A stretch of 64,000 nucleotides of DNA, taken from assembly GCF_002288925.2 (NCBI RefSeq), contig NW_022098024.1:3023962-3087961 (forward strand). The letters are read 5' to 3'. The notes under the pieces were generated by a model. That model ran no database searches. It was not told the DNA's origin and saw only the letters and a list, made by a program, of their open reading frames with translations. Source of the DNA: Delphinapterus leucas (lineage: Eukaryota > Chordata > Mammalia > Artiodactyla > Monodontidae). This document shows, one piece after another, positions 11,669 to 22,682 of the stretch. Position numbers and translations under genes: made by a program. The stretch's first letter is position 1. Each line of letters begins with the position of its first letter.

Positions 11669-12593
11669 GCTGAAAACTTTATAAGACTGGGATTCAAGAA
11701 GCAATTCTATATTGCCTGTTTAATGGAATGAATAAACTAAATCAGAGGTGTATTGTACTTCAAAAATGTCACAGAAGATCACTCAAACATGGCACCTAAA
11801 AGACTTCTCTGGGTATGGTGTCTGGCTGGAGAAGCCATACCTGGAAAACAGAGCAACAGTGTCCATATACGGAAAGTCATGGAGGTTTTCGGCCAGTTTG
11901 TGAACTGTGCCCAGGATTGGGGTGACGCTGCCCAGACAGAGCTGCATCGGTGTCAGATATGTCAGTAACCAGCAGAATCTGTAGTGATGTGAGAAAATTG
12001 AGCAGAGTCAACAGAGGGTGATACATAGGGAAAGAGAATCAAGCCAAACAAGTGAAAATAAACTAATGAGGCCTTGTGGTAACCCTAGTGAGCCAGAACT
12101 GTTAATGAGCTCATGTGTAACATCCGTCAGGATTCTCAGACACACTTGTGGGATGGTTTTAGCAAGCAGAATAAGAGTCATTGAACTGTGGATAATGGCT
12201 TGGGTCATAATACTGATTTCACTTCTATCTTGGTGTGGCCTTGCATATATGCAGATTTTACAAGTCAGGTAGGGTCTCTGCTCTTAAGAGGTGAGACAGA
12301 CATGCAAATACTTACTTAAAACTGGCTCTTTCATTGAGTTCTACACGAAGTTGGGTTGGAACACAATCATTGAGGAGGGGAATGAACTCCCCACTCAACA
12401 CTCTACCTTGTTCTGCTCCGTCTCTCCCCAAAGTTTCCTTTCATGATTATGATTGCTGCTAGAGTGTTTCTGTTATATAAATTAAGCCTAAATCTTAGTT
12501 CATGAGGGCAAATTTCTTCTAAAAATCACACATTTGTTCCCTCTCTCATTCTATGCCATGTAGGAACATAAAACAGAGCAGGAAAAATAAATA
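11669..12593. other. Unassigned block with mixed composition
   Basis: 11750-12250 is less AT-rich than its surroundings. It carries a 71-codon plus-strand frame (11753-11968) and an 84-codon one (12018-12272), with an opposing 66-codon frame. I see no domain, splice pattern or known repeat. A weak antisense L2-like scrap occurs near 12270-12390. Real origin unknown. Confidence 0.4.
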
Positions 12594-13240
12594 CAGTCAA
12601 GTTTTTAAAATTTGTGGTAGTAATATTCTACTGCAAACACTGAGATAGTGAATCCTGAATCATTTATGCTAGGGGGAATACAGGGTTAAGTTCCTGTGAA
12701 GCTCTAGTCACAATATTTTCATCAAACAATCAATATATAACCATATTTATATGTGTTTCTGTTTAAAGATGCTTATTTAATATATATTGTCGATTTATTA
12801 ACATTGGATTAACAGTCAAGTGTATTATAACTCATCCCTGAACAAAATTTATCTAATATGTTTATTTTGTCTATAAGGCATATCACAGCCTTCTTGAACT
12901 TAGGAACACTAGACAGCACTTCAGCACTAAGCCTGGGACCACTTCAAATGACAAAATTACCAAGAAAATGCACAAAAATGCAAAAAAAAAAAGGTGACAA
13001 TAAATAAACTGCAAAAAAGATATTTGTTTACAGTATGAGAGCTGTAAAAGGAGGTCAGAGTTGCCTTGTTTGGCCTCAGCTGGAAATGCATGCCCAGGGC
13101 AACTCAAAAGTTTCCTCACTCTGTTCATGTTTGTGAATGACTTGAAAGTACCACATGTATTAATTTTGAAGTTCCAAATAAATTTTAGAGAGTGGATGAA
13201 TTTGCAAATACAGAAACCATGAATAATGAGGATTGATTGG
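12594..13240. mobile_element. Tigger-like (pogo/TcMar) DNA transposon remnant, non-autonomous
   Basis: I recognise the block order of a Tigger-related element: 'attctactgcaaacactgag' (12626), 'caatatttt' and 'caatcaatatataacc' (12720s), 'gtttctgtttaaagatgctt' (12755), 'aaggcatatcacagccttct' (12876), 'ttgccttgtttggcctcagc' (13061), and a terminal 'gaataatgaggattgattg'. Both ends begin or end in CAGT/CAAT-like bases as expected of Tigger termini, but the inverted repeats are badly diverged. No transposase frame remains. Confidence 0.62.
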
Positions 13241-14004
13241 ATTGGGCAAATAACATCATATGATTGATTTCCACAAAATCTTTTTCACTTAAAAACTGAT
13301 TCTAATTGAGATCTTAATACTTGACTGTATTTTAATTAGCTAAATAATGTATCTTTACCCACAGCTGATAATACATAATATATTATAAAACACATAAAAT
13401 TCTAAAAGATCTCTTGTTTATCATGATATAGTAATCACTTAATTTTACCTAATATTTTACTATTCATACATGTAAATATATGAATTTTCATATATGTATG
13501 TTTGGAATTTTCATCAGAAGGAAAACATACTCCCTTCTCTTCTGAAGAAATTTCCCCCAAATTATAATGATATATCATGTTCATCTAGTGAATTTGAAGC
13601 TACTACTTTGGCCACTATTGATTATAGCAAGAATTGGTTTGTGAGCCAAAGTGAAGCTGGTTAGACAGATCATAATAAAATCCAGTTGCCTTTGAGGTGG
13701 CTTGGCCCAAAATCATTTCTAATTGGTGTGATTCACATTGCATGCTGATAAACTTACCTAGTCATATGATATATCCTGCCAATTATAATAACAGGTTCAT
13801 ATGGAGAGTGTGAAATACTACACTTCTGGTTTTATCTTATACGATGCTTAATTATTTTTCTATTTTTGCCTTAACTACATCATTCTAGTTTTTAAACTCC
13901 AGGATTGGGGCTATTATAAAATGCTACCAGTTTCCTGTACCACGTCATTTCACCACAGAGCCTAATAATAAAATCCCATCATCAAAGATAAACTGTATCT
14001 GTCT
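13241..14004. other. No feature seen
   Basis: AT-rich sequence without a recognisable repeat, exon or ORF. Confidence 0.5.
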
Positions 14005-14120
14005 GTTATTGGCAACAGGAACATAGTTGATTATTGCCAAGGCAATTGAGGTTCAGAGCATTTGAGTGAATTGGCTAAGGTTACACAGTCAGAGGTGACA
14101 TTAGCCATAAACCCAATATC
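14005..14120 (-). repeat. MIR SINE fragment (antisense)
   Basis: 'caattgaggttcagagcatt' and 'ttggctaaggttacacagtc' (14043-14090) match the antisense MIR core. The tail half is missing. Confidence 0.6.
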
Positions 14121-15125
14121 CTGACTTCAAGACTTCTGCTCATGTATATAACAGCTACTCTGTTTTGTTCATATCACTGCTATCAAAGTCGCAATATTGG
14201 CACATGTTCTCGTGGCTTCAGTGAATGATTAAAATTATGTACATGTTAAAACCCACTCTAGAAGAGAAACTCAATTTTACTCTTAGACATGAACACCGAG
14301 TGGAAATTATTTTACCTTCACCTATAATTCATTGTGTTTATCTTGTTTATCTAATCCTTTTTAATAGACAACTGTTAAATCAAAAGAGATTTAGCATACT
14401 GGAACCCACCTGTGGGGAAAAAGGTCTTCCGTCTATAAATGGGAGATAAAATATTCACAGATAAAAGGAAAACTCATCTTTAACCTCAGGCTTACTAAGT
14501 AAAACCTTACAAGGACAAAACACTTGACTTGATATTAATCAATCAAGAACCAGCCTCTCTAGGCAGGAGAGACCTGAACAGGTTGGACTCATGACATGAT
14601 GCTTGGGAAGTGCCTGGAAATACTGTCACCCTTGCTGAGACTGCTGATGCTGCCACTTCTAATGCCAAACCTGCTGTCTCTCCATGTACCCTCTTGTTCA
14701 CGCCATTTTATGCTCATGTCCAATAAGCCAAGGAACACATTCAAAATCTACCTGTTCCAGGAAAATAAGAGCATTTTTAGCAATCAAATTATGAAATGCT
14801 GGGGCTAAAGATCATCTAAACATGATTGATTATACTCTAGATCTTGTGTCTGGAAAGGGGAATCCAATAAAAACAGAGAGCCATGAATCTGGAGCTAAAG
14901 TAGTCTTCCTCTAAATCATTAGAAGGAAAAACAGAAAAAATTAAGGTATCTATGTAATACTGAAGACTGGCATAATAATTTAATGATGGTCATCATTACT
15001 ATTGCTTAAATAACATATAAGTAGAGATTCATGAACCAGATTAGAATAAGAAATCGAAAAGTACATCCTATTACAGATAGTCAAATAAATATGTATTTAA
15101 TTGGTTTTTACAACTTATTTATATG
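14121..15125. other. Unassigned sequence
   Basis: Includes frames of 74 and 70 codons (14225-14449, 14596-14808) with no domain. A moderately GC-richer patch at 14520-14720 is not assignable. Confidence 0.45.
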
Positions 15126-15149
15126 CATATATATATATATATATATATA
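15126..15149 (+). repeat. (AT)n microsatellite
   Basis: Twelve AT dinucleotides following 'tatatgcat'. Likely length-variable between individuals. Confidence 0.9.
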
Positions 15150-15284
15150 ATACTAACAAAATTGCTGGAAATTTTCTTAACTTCACTAATGTTTTGCCAT
15201 TTTATATTGTTATTGAAAAGCAAACACTGCAAACATTTCATGTGTATATTTGTTATTTCATTTATTCATTTGGCCATCTTAATT

Positions 15285-16100
15285 CATGAACTGAAACATT
15301 ATAGTTGTATATTAAGCACCTATCATAGGATGTACACTGCACAAGACATTAACGATACAATGATAAAAAAGATAGACACCACCCTGCTGTCAAAGAAGTT
15401 ACGATTTAAAGGAAGAAGAATAGGATTTCTAGAAGAATATATAGGAAATATATGGTATTAAGTGCAATAATATATGTAAGTATAAGGCATATAGGCATAC
15501 ATAAAAGGCATAAATTCAGTCTTTTGAGAAATGGAAGTTTTCCTAGAAGAGGAAAAATTTTCACTAAACCCTGGTCAACTAAAAGATTTGCCAAGCAAAG
15601 AAATGGGATGAGGAAGTGTCAGAAACAGGGTTACTGGCATGCAAAAACGGCAGCAGCTGAGAGTATGGTGTGCTAGAGGGACTGCAAGTTATTATAATTT
15701 GTTGGTGCAAAAAGTAATAAGGTGGGAGGAATGAGGATAAAAGTAGAGGTGGGGGTGTGAGGCTGCTGATCGATGAGGCTAGAGAGGAAATGACAGTAAA
15801 TTCTTTAGTACTAAGGTGTTTGCTCCTTACCCTGTGAGTAATGGAAAAGCAACAAGGGTTTTTAAGCAGGGGAGGAAGATACCCAGATTTGATGTTTACG
15901 GTTATCACTGTGTTGCAAATATGGAATGGAAGGGAGAAAGGCAATGCTAAAGGCAATCCACCAGTTAGAAGGAAGTTGGCATATGTATTGGAGAAACCTG
16001 AGCCAAGCTGCTGGTGGTGGAGAAGGAAAGGAAACATTATTTAAGAAATATTTAGAATAGAGAATGAACAAGATTTAGTGATTGATTAGATTGGTTTTGT
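15285..16100 (-). mobile_element. L2 LINE fragment (antisense), about 0.8 kb
   Basis: Antisense L2 3' end: 'tattaagcacctatcatagg' (15310), 'cgatacaatgataaaaaaga' (15353), 'ctgtcaaagaagttacgatt', further in 'gggtttttaagcaggggagg' (15856) and 'gaatggaagggagaaaggca' (15922), to 'agtgattgattagatt' (16077). The order is collinear with L2 reversed. Overlapping frames here (152 codons minus at 16037-15579) are shadows of the dead repeat. Confidence 0.78.
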
Positions 16101-16114
16101 TTGGACTAGATTGG

Positions 16115-16215
16115 GTTCCTTATTCTTTTTGAACTTCAGTTTTCTTGTTTGTAGGATCAATACAATAAAAGTACCTATATCATGGGGTTGCTATGGAGGT
16201 AAAATTTTAAAAATC
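16115..16215 (+). repeat. MIR SINE fragment (sense)
   Basis: 'gaacttcagttttcttgttt' followed by 'gtacctatatcatggggttg' (16171) corresponds to the second half of MIR. Confidence 0.62.
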
Positions 16216-16364
16216 TGACTTTTCAAATTTTATATTCAGAAAGAATTATAGTAGGATAACACGTCGTTGGCCAGTGTAAGCAAATGGCTGGTATTCTTCT
16301 GAAAAGCAGAAAATGCCTAAAGAGAAAGGGATGTAAAGAAAGACGATTAGTTCTGTTTTATGTT

Positions 16365-16800
16365 TCTGTCTCTGTTGCAAACATTCCTGTCTAATCTCCA
16401 ATATTTTGATTTCCTAAGTAGTCTTGCCAAGCCTCCTCTTGCACCTCCAAAATATTACCCAGATCATAGACAGAGTATTTTTAAACTAAATATCAGACCA
16501 TGTTTCTGCTCCATTTTAAAATTGGTAAAAGGCCATCCTTAGGATCTTTTATATTTGTTTAGAATACAATACAGCCTTAGGACAAAGGCTCAAATCATTA
16601 GTATGGCTGCAAGATATCTCCAAACTCTACAGATTTACCCTCTAACACTTTCTCTGTCTCTGTTTTCCACCATTTCAGATTTCTTTCAGGCTTTAAAGTA
16701 TGACATGATTTCTACTGCTTACTATTCCTAGTCCCTTTATTGGAATTTTGATACTCCTTTTCTTTTTAACCCTTTTTCCTCCTAGAGATCCCTCAACATT
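16365..16800 (+). repeat. L2 LINE fragment (sense)
   Basis: 'aaatatcagaccatgtttct' (16487) and 'taaaattggtaaaaggccat' (16516), then 'acaaaggctcaaatcattag' (16581) and 'aagatatctccaaactctac', match the L2 3' portion in sense orientation with high divergence. Confidence 0.58.
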
Positions 16801-16814
16801 TACATTTTAAAAAA

Positions 16815-17000
16815 TCATTTATTAAATCCTTACTGTACCCTAGACTTTTTCTAAGCTCTTTACATGAACGTTTTAATACTTATAAGAGTCTATGTAAAAG
16901 AAATAATTATTATGTCTAGTTTAAATATGTGGAAACTGAGGCAGAGAACTTAAGTAATTTGTTCAAAATTGTTCATATGTGTAGGGATGAAGTTGAGATT
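16815..17000 (-). repeat. MIR SINE (antisense)
   Basis: 'catttattaaatccttactg' (16817), 'tctaagctctttacatgaac', then 'gtggaaactgaggcagagaa' (16929) give the reversed MIR order. Confidence 0.75.
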
Positions 17001-17049
17001 TTGAAGAGAAACAGGACATTTGTGTGGTCTCAAAGTATATTCCCTCAAG

Positions 17050-17613
17050 ATATTTTTTAATAATAAAGGGAAAATAGAAACTTTCAGTGGAGGAACCATA
17101 AGATGATACCTTAACCAAATGATCAAGTTTAACAACATAAATAGCAATATCATATCTGATATGATGTACTGAGAAGACCACAACATTATATCTTTGATAT
17201 TCTTGTTCAAAAGTGTAATGCCAGTCTAATCATGAGAAAACACCAAAAAGACACAAATTAAGGAACTTTCTACAAAATAACTGACCAGTACTCTTTAAAA
17301 GCATTGAGGTCACAAAAGACAAGGAAAACTGAAGAACTGCCACAGATTGAAGTAGACGAAGAAGACATAAAACTAAATGCAATGTGGGATCTTGAAACAA
17401 CAACAAAAAATGAGAGGGAAAAATAGTGAATTTTGAATAAGGGCTGTAGTTTAGCAGTGAGTAATATTGTACTAACGTTACATTCCTCGTTTTGATAATT
17501 TTCCTACAGTTCTTTAAGATGGTAACCTTAGGACAAGCTGAGTGAAGTGTTTGCAGGAACTCTCACTACTTTTGCAAAGTTTTCATAATCTAAAATTATT
17601 TAAAAAATAAAAG
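17050..17613 (+). mobile_element. L1 3' UTR fragment of an old mammalian subfamily
   Basis: I recognise 'aatgatcaagtttaacaaca' (17118), 'atgtactgagaagaccacaa', 'tgtaatgccagtctaatcat' (17216), 'ggaactttctacaaaataac', 'atgcaatgtgggatcttgaa' and the end 'catctaaaattatt'-like block before an A-rich tail near 17600. This is the 3' UTR of an L1M-type LINE with no ORF2 left. Confidence 0.78.
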
Positions 17614-17619
17614 GTGAGA

Positions 17620-17955
17620 GAGAGAGGGAAAGAGAAGAGGCCAGAGGTCAGAGGAGAAGCCCAATTAGAAATTAAATGAAACCTTTTACACTGAACTTAT
17701 AAATGTAGCAGAAGCACAAGTGTTCACATTGACAAACACTCCCTTTTTAAACCTTAAGAGATTTAAAAAACTCTTGTTATTATCTTATTTTATCTGGCAG
17801 TGTCAGAGGGAAAGGCATTTTATGTAAGTGCATTCTTCTGATAAGGACAAATATCAAAGAATTTTCCTCTTCCTTTAAGAGCCAAAGTGCCAAAAGGACA
17901 GATGCTTCAAAATCAGAATGGTTAGATTTTTCATACTAGTTGACCCTCCTTTGTA
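17620..17955. other. No feature seen
   Basis: Begins with a GA-rich patch (17614-17655). No repeat family or gene recognised. Confidence 0.5.
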
Positions 17956-18060
17956 GATTTGAGACTTTGGGCAAATTGTTAACTTCTCTGAAACTTAGTA
18001 AGAAAAATGAAATCTGTGCTACCTAGTAGATTCTAAATAAATGCTACTCCCTGTGTTACA
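17956..18060 (+). repeat. MIR SINE fragment (sense)
   Basis: 'gagactttgggcaaattgtt' and 'aacttctctgaaacttagta' then 'gtgctacctagtagattcta' correspond to the MIR core and tail. Confidence 0.6.
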
Positions 18061-18249
18061 TACACACCTACATTAAGCTAACAACCAGTTGAACACATTT
18101 TTACATGAAAGTTTACACTCATTATATATTGACATGTGAATACCTTTCTCATCCTTGAACCAAATTCTTTGTTTGTTACATTCTTTGTGTCTTGTTCTTA
18201 ATTTTAAAATACATATATTTTTTTGTCTCCACTCTTTTGCTAGCGGCTT

Positions 18250-18390
18250 TCTTTTGTCAGAGTTGTCAATGTGGCTTTCATCAAAGAAATAATATTATTC
18301 AGTTTTGTATCAGTCACAGCACATGGTGAACACTCAAGAATTTGGCAAATGGCTGAGTGAATAAAGAAGCAAATAAATGAATTAATTAAT
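18250..18390 (+). repeat. Possible L2/MIR 3' end (sense)
   Basis: 'cacagcacatggtgaacact' and 'ggctgagtgaataaagaagc' (18315-18372) resemble the common 3' terminus of L2 and MIR. Which of the two is unclear. Confidence 0.45.
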
Positions 18391-19303
18391 GCTTCGAATA
18401 TTTCATGGATTGCGAAACTAATATGAAGAAAAGTCAAAGTTCAGTGAGGCATTGAAAGATATTTTCTGTTATGTCTTTTAGAGGTCTTTTGTACTTTCTT
18501 GCGGGTCCTTTATTTTATATAAGCAAGCTACTTTTGTTCAATATGAAAAAACTATAATTAGCAAATTTATTAATGAATTTTTAAATCAAGCTTCAACATT
18601 ATATTGAAGATACAAAACTTCTGTCATTTAATAATAATTATTATGTCCTTGTATGTTCTTAACTTCTAAAATACATATGCATATATTAATTCTTGATCTA
18701 AAATTAACTACATTAAGCTTTACAAAAAAATATAACGCTATACAAGTATCTCTCTCTCTCAGAGATATAAATTTAGAAAGTAGCAGACCAGAATTAGAAC
18801 TACAATTCAAGTCTTCTCATTGATTTTTTTCCATTGTATTTTGTAATTTCCAAAACATTGGAAGTCAGTAATATGATTGATTTTTTAATATCGTTTTTGG
18901 CTCACAACTACTTTGACATGAGCCATCAGCTTTTGGTGCCCCCATCCTACACTGGAATTCTTAGTTCATGAGCAGAGTCAGACCAGCATCTTCTGGGAAT
19001 ATGTCCCTTTAAATGGGAGGGACAGGGAGCAACTGTGACCAAGACGGGCCAGGACAGGTTGTCCTCTCTAACTGATACCAATGCCCACAATTTAAGAGTA
19101 TTTCAGCATTTGTTACAGCTTTACAGCTCAGTTCAGGGCTCAAAGGACCTGAGAATGGATTGCTTGTACAGACTATGGCTCTATGAAGCCTTAACTAACT
19201 CTCTCTTGGGCTGAGGACTCACTTGATTTCCAGTGATTTTATTTTTAGAAAGGAACACTGAAATATGATAGGTCGACATTAATATATTTTTATTGTGTTT
19301 ATT
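18391..19303. other. Unassigned; 18.90-19.25 kb is GC-richer
   Basis: 18900-19250 stands out from the AT-rich surroundings by composition. It contains words such as 'gaccaagacgggccaggaca' and 'ggctctatgaagccttaact' that I cannot match to any repeat. There is no ORF over 60 codons. It may be old unique DNA or an unrecognised repeat. Confidence 0.45.
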
Positions 19304-19528
19304 CAACTCCCTCTCTTTTTGCGGTACGCGGGCCTCTCACTGTTGTGGCCTCTCCCGTTGCGGAGCACAGGCTCCGGACGCGCAGGCTCAGCGACCATGG
19401 CTCACGGGCCCAGCCGCTCTGCGGCATGTGGGATCTTCCCGGACCGGGGCACGAACCCGTGTCCCCTGCATCGGCAGGCGGACTCTCAACCACTGCGCCA
19501 CCAGGGAAGACCCAACTCCCTCTCTTTT
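19304..19528 (-). mobile_element. CHR SINE, short cetacean-type form, with target-site duplication
   Basis: Body 19320-19512 in reverse orientation. Reading the minus strand: an A box tggcgcagtgg, a B box ggttcgtgccc, then the 'gagccatggtcgctgagcct' middle and a 'gaggcccgcgtaccgcaaaa' end with a very short A-tail. Duplicated target caactccctctctttt lies at 19304-19319 and again at 19513-19528 with no mismatch, so this is a relatively young insertion. Confidence 0.97.
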
Positions 19529-19800
19529 TTGTTCTCACTTCTCCTTTTTTGGAGCTCTGCTTTTCCAGACTGAATACCAGATGTCTACTGCATTATATAG
19601 TAATAGTTCATGTTTTGATGAAAAACCACTGCTATAGTTTGGCTACCAAGAGGGCCATTGTTTCCACAATTTAAAATTTGGGTTGGCAGATGGGGTGGAA
19701 GAGACTTTGTCTAGGGTGGGGTTGTGCAACATATTGATCCTTATAACTCCCAATGCAAGACTGTAAAACAGAAAAATAAAGAGAAAACTATTGTTGCCCT
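19529..19800. other. No feature seen
   Basis: Spacer between the SINE and the LTR-like block. No recognisable content. Confidence 0.5.
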
Positions 19801-20110
19801 AAAAAAAATAGACTGCCAGATATCTCTCCAACAAAGATGGGTTTATTCAGAATCAGCAGAGAGTGGCAGTTCGGGGTCTGTAACCACAGCAAGATAAATG
19901 CAAGTCTCCACTAGGCAAGGGAAGGAGAACACATTTATAGAGGGAAAAAGGAGGTTGGGATGGCCATAGTAAACAAACAGTCTATGGCTTTTCATTGGCT
20001 GAGTCCTTGCCAGGAGAGGAGAACTGTCTTTCTGCTGGGCTCTGCTATCATCACTGGGCATGAGAGCTCTACTTTCTGGTCTCCTGACTCTACTTAACTG
20101 AAGTTTCTGT
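19801..20110 (-). repeat. Possible LTR-type repeat (antisense), unassigned
   Basis: 'gggtttattcagaatcagca' (19840) after an A-run, then 'aggcaagggaaggagaacac' and 'tcattggctgagtccttgcc' (19993), give the look of a reversed retroviral LTR, with a CCAAT-like 'attgg' and a reversed AATAAA ('tttatt'). Paired ends and a target duplication were not found, so the call is weak. Confidence 0.3.
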
Positions 20111-20454
20111 TTCTCAAATATTTTACATTATGATACATATTGCATTAATCATATCAAACCCCTAGTATTTGTCCTTAATCATATTTTAAAGCATTTTTAT
20201 AATTAACTCTGTCCAAGCTGATGTCATGTGATTTATGTCTTATGTAGGCTACCAGAGGCTTGTAAAATGCAAAAGAATCAATCAATACATCTTTTTTCCA
20301 TGAGCTATTGGACTAAAGTGTAACTACATAAAAGAGTCCCTATATTAATTATTTTGTTATAGCAGCCTACTGCCATGGTGATGGGTGTAAATAAGCCCAT
20401 TGTAAAGTCTCTAAGGCTAAGTGAGGTAGAGTATAGGAGGACTTAACTGGGTGA

Positions 20455-21090
20455 TTGGAACAGGCTCCCACTTCATGCTCTTCTAAATGCTGGCAGAATG
20501 ATCTTTCTAAAATGCAAACCTGATTATGTTATTCCTTACTTACAGCCAGTCAGTTTTTTTTTCCCACCATATTCAGCATTTGGCTGCCTTAACATGTCAG
20601 AGATACTAAGTTTATCTTTCTAGTTTTTCAGACTTTATTCTCCAAAGTCTGTGGCTTCTACTCCTGAGCCCACTAGTCCACAAAAAAAATAATTTTCACT
20701 GCCTAAAAAATACTGGTTGTTTCATGTATTTGTTGATTCAGTTTCGCAAAACGTTCTCCTCTGTATCCCCCTTGTCTAGTTCAATAAAGTCTTCAACATC
20801 AGCTCTTTATAATGGCTCCTTTGAAGGTCTCATTCAGTCATTTCTGAAGACAAAGTTTGTAACAATCAGCTCTGTTCTGCTTATAACTATTTTTATCATT
20901 ATAGTGTTTGTACTATATTGAAAATTTAAATCTATTTTTAATTTAATATAGAAGTGTTAATTTAAATATATTTCTCAGATTAAATAGAAGAAACCTATTT
21001 CTTAAATAATATCTATGTCTTATTTATCTTTCTATTTCTAGTGTCTGTTATACAGCCTGGCACATATTAAGTTCTTAATAAAATATTTTG
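20455..21090 (+). repeat. L2 LINE fragments (sense)
   Basis: 'gcagaatgatctttctaaaa' (20494) and 'aacctgattatgttattcct' match the sense L2 3' ORF end. The terminal block appears at 21040-21085 ('gtctgttatacagcctggca', 'ttaagttcttaataaaatat'). The middle (20720-20990) matches less well and may be decayed or inserted sequence. Confidence 0.62.
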
Positions 21091-21505
21091 CTCTCTATTC
21101 AACTCTCAAAAATGTATATTTGCCATAAAGTGTCAAAAATGAACAGATTTGCCATGTTGATTTGGCTTGACAGTATCTGGCCTTGTGGGGAAATGTCTTA
21201 CAGTGACTCTGTAAGCCACTATTTATCATTAATGTGAGTATGTGTTTATTTAACTAAGCTAGATGTTTACATACTATGCTCATTTTTCTTTCTCGTAAGA
21301 AAATTAACAACTGAACATTGATCTCAAACACTCAGCGTAACTGTCTCCCCCTAGCTAAAGCATTGTATGTATGGTTAACAGAGTAAGCTTTCAATTTTAT
21401 TACAAATTAGCTTAAAATAAAAAAACCACAAACTCTTGGGCTTTTTTTTTTTTTTTTGATAACTCTACCGTGCTTTCCACACCATTGAGCACACTGAGAG
21501 AACAA
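21091..21505. other. No feature seen
   Basis: AT-rich spacer with a 15-T run at 21440-21454. No repeat recognised. Confidence 0.5.
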
Positions 21506-21851
21506 AAAAGAAAGATTTTTAAAATAATTTAATTAATTAATTTGGCTGCATTGGGTCTTCGTTGCTGCGTAGGGGCTTTCTGTAGTTGTGGCGGAGGCGG
21601 GGAACTACTCTTCGTTGCAGCGTGCAGGCTCCTCATCGTGGTGGCTTCTCTTATTGCGAAGCACGGGCTCTAGGCGCTCAGGCTTCAGTAGTTGTGGCAC
21701 GCAGGCTCAGGAGTTGTGGCACACGGGCTTAGTTGCTCCACGACATGTGGGATCTTCTCGGACCAGGGATCGAACCCATGTCCCCTGCATTGGCAGGCAG
21801 ATTCTTAACCACTGCACCACCGGGGAAGTCCCCCAGAAAAGAAAGATTTTT
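21506..21851 (-). mobile_element. CHR SINE, full-length long form (about 310 bp), with target-site duplication
   Basis: Body about 21521-21834, reverse orientation. The minus strand reads from 'gggacttccccggtggtgca' through a tRNA-like head, then repeated 'ccacaactcctgagcctgcg'-like units, to the 'gcagcaacgaagacccaatg' end and an ATTAATTAAATT-rich tail. Target copies aaaagaaagattttt at 21506-21520 and 21837-21851 are identical. This form has the extra middle units that the short 200-bp copies lack. Confidence 0.95.
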
Positions 21852-22321
21852 GAGACAAAGTAATTATGGACAATGAAATGACTGAAAATATCTTCAAGGG
21901 TATAGTTTAATTGATTCAGACTACTACTCCCCTAATTTTGCATGTCACTTGCATACCAAAATATTCACTTATCTATTTGGAAAATTCTTCCTCAGTTATT
22001 TTATCATGATATACTAGCAAATAAACATATCTTCATAGATCTCTTCATTCTGACCAATAAAAATGAATGTCTCTATTTCATTCAAATATAAAATAACTAA
22101 GTTAAATCCAACCTTTGTACCAACTGTTCAAAATGACTTTCATGCACATTAAAGTATACTGGTTATACTTTATAACTGTTAAATACTGCTAAAACCGCAT
22201 ACACCTCATTTTGAGTCAAAACATATTTGTGCATATTCACAGAGCAGTAAGGTTCACCAAGTTTTCTCCAATGACTCATTTTTCATCTTTAAGGATGATT
22301 TAGAAAGTGACATTAAAAAAG
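21852..22321. other. No feature seen
   Basis: AT-rich spacer without recognisable repeat or ORF. Confidence 0.5.
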
Positions 22322-22682
22322 CACTAGGGACAGGGCGGGAATAAAGACTCAGACCTACTAGAGAATGGACTTGAGGACACGGGGAGGGGGAAGGGTAAAC
22401 TGAGACAAAGTGAGAGAGTGGCATGGACATATATACACTATCAAATGTAAAATAGATAGCTAGTGGGAAGCAGCTGTATAGCACAGGGAGATCAGCTCTG
22501 GTGATTTGTGACCACCTAGAGGGATGGGATAGGGAGGGTGGGAGGGAGGGAGAAGCAAGAGGGAAGAGATATGGGGATATATGTATATGTATAGATGATT
22601 CACTTTGTTATAAAGCAGAAACTAACACACCATTGTAAAGCAACTATACTCCAATAAAGATGTTTTAAAAATAAATAAATAA
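22322..22682 (+). mobile_element. L1 3' UTR tail (young subfamily)
   Basis: Matches, almost base for base in long blocks, the 3' UTR of the inverted L1 at 48.33-48.68 kb: 'gaatggacttgaggacacgg' (22363), 'gatagctagtgggaagcagc', 'gagggtgggagggagggag', 'gattcactttgttataaagc', and the terminal 'ccaataaagatgtt' with an A-rich (AAAT)n tail. Only about 360 bp were inserted. Target duplication is not clear. Confidence 0.93.

Noticed and set aside
15690..15725. 'gttggtgcaaaaagtaataa', resembling one half of the MADE1 mariner MITE
   Set aside because: The matching half is short, the palindromic partner is absent, and MADE1 is known mainly from primates. It lies inside an antisense L2.
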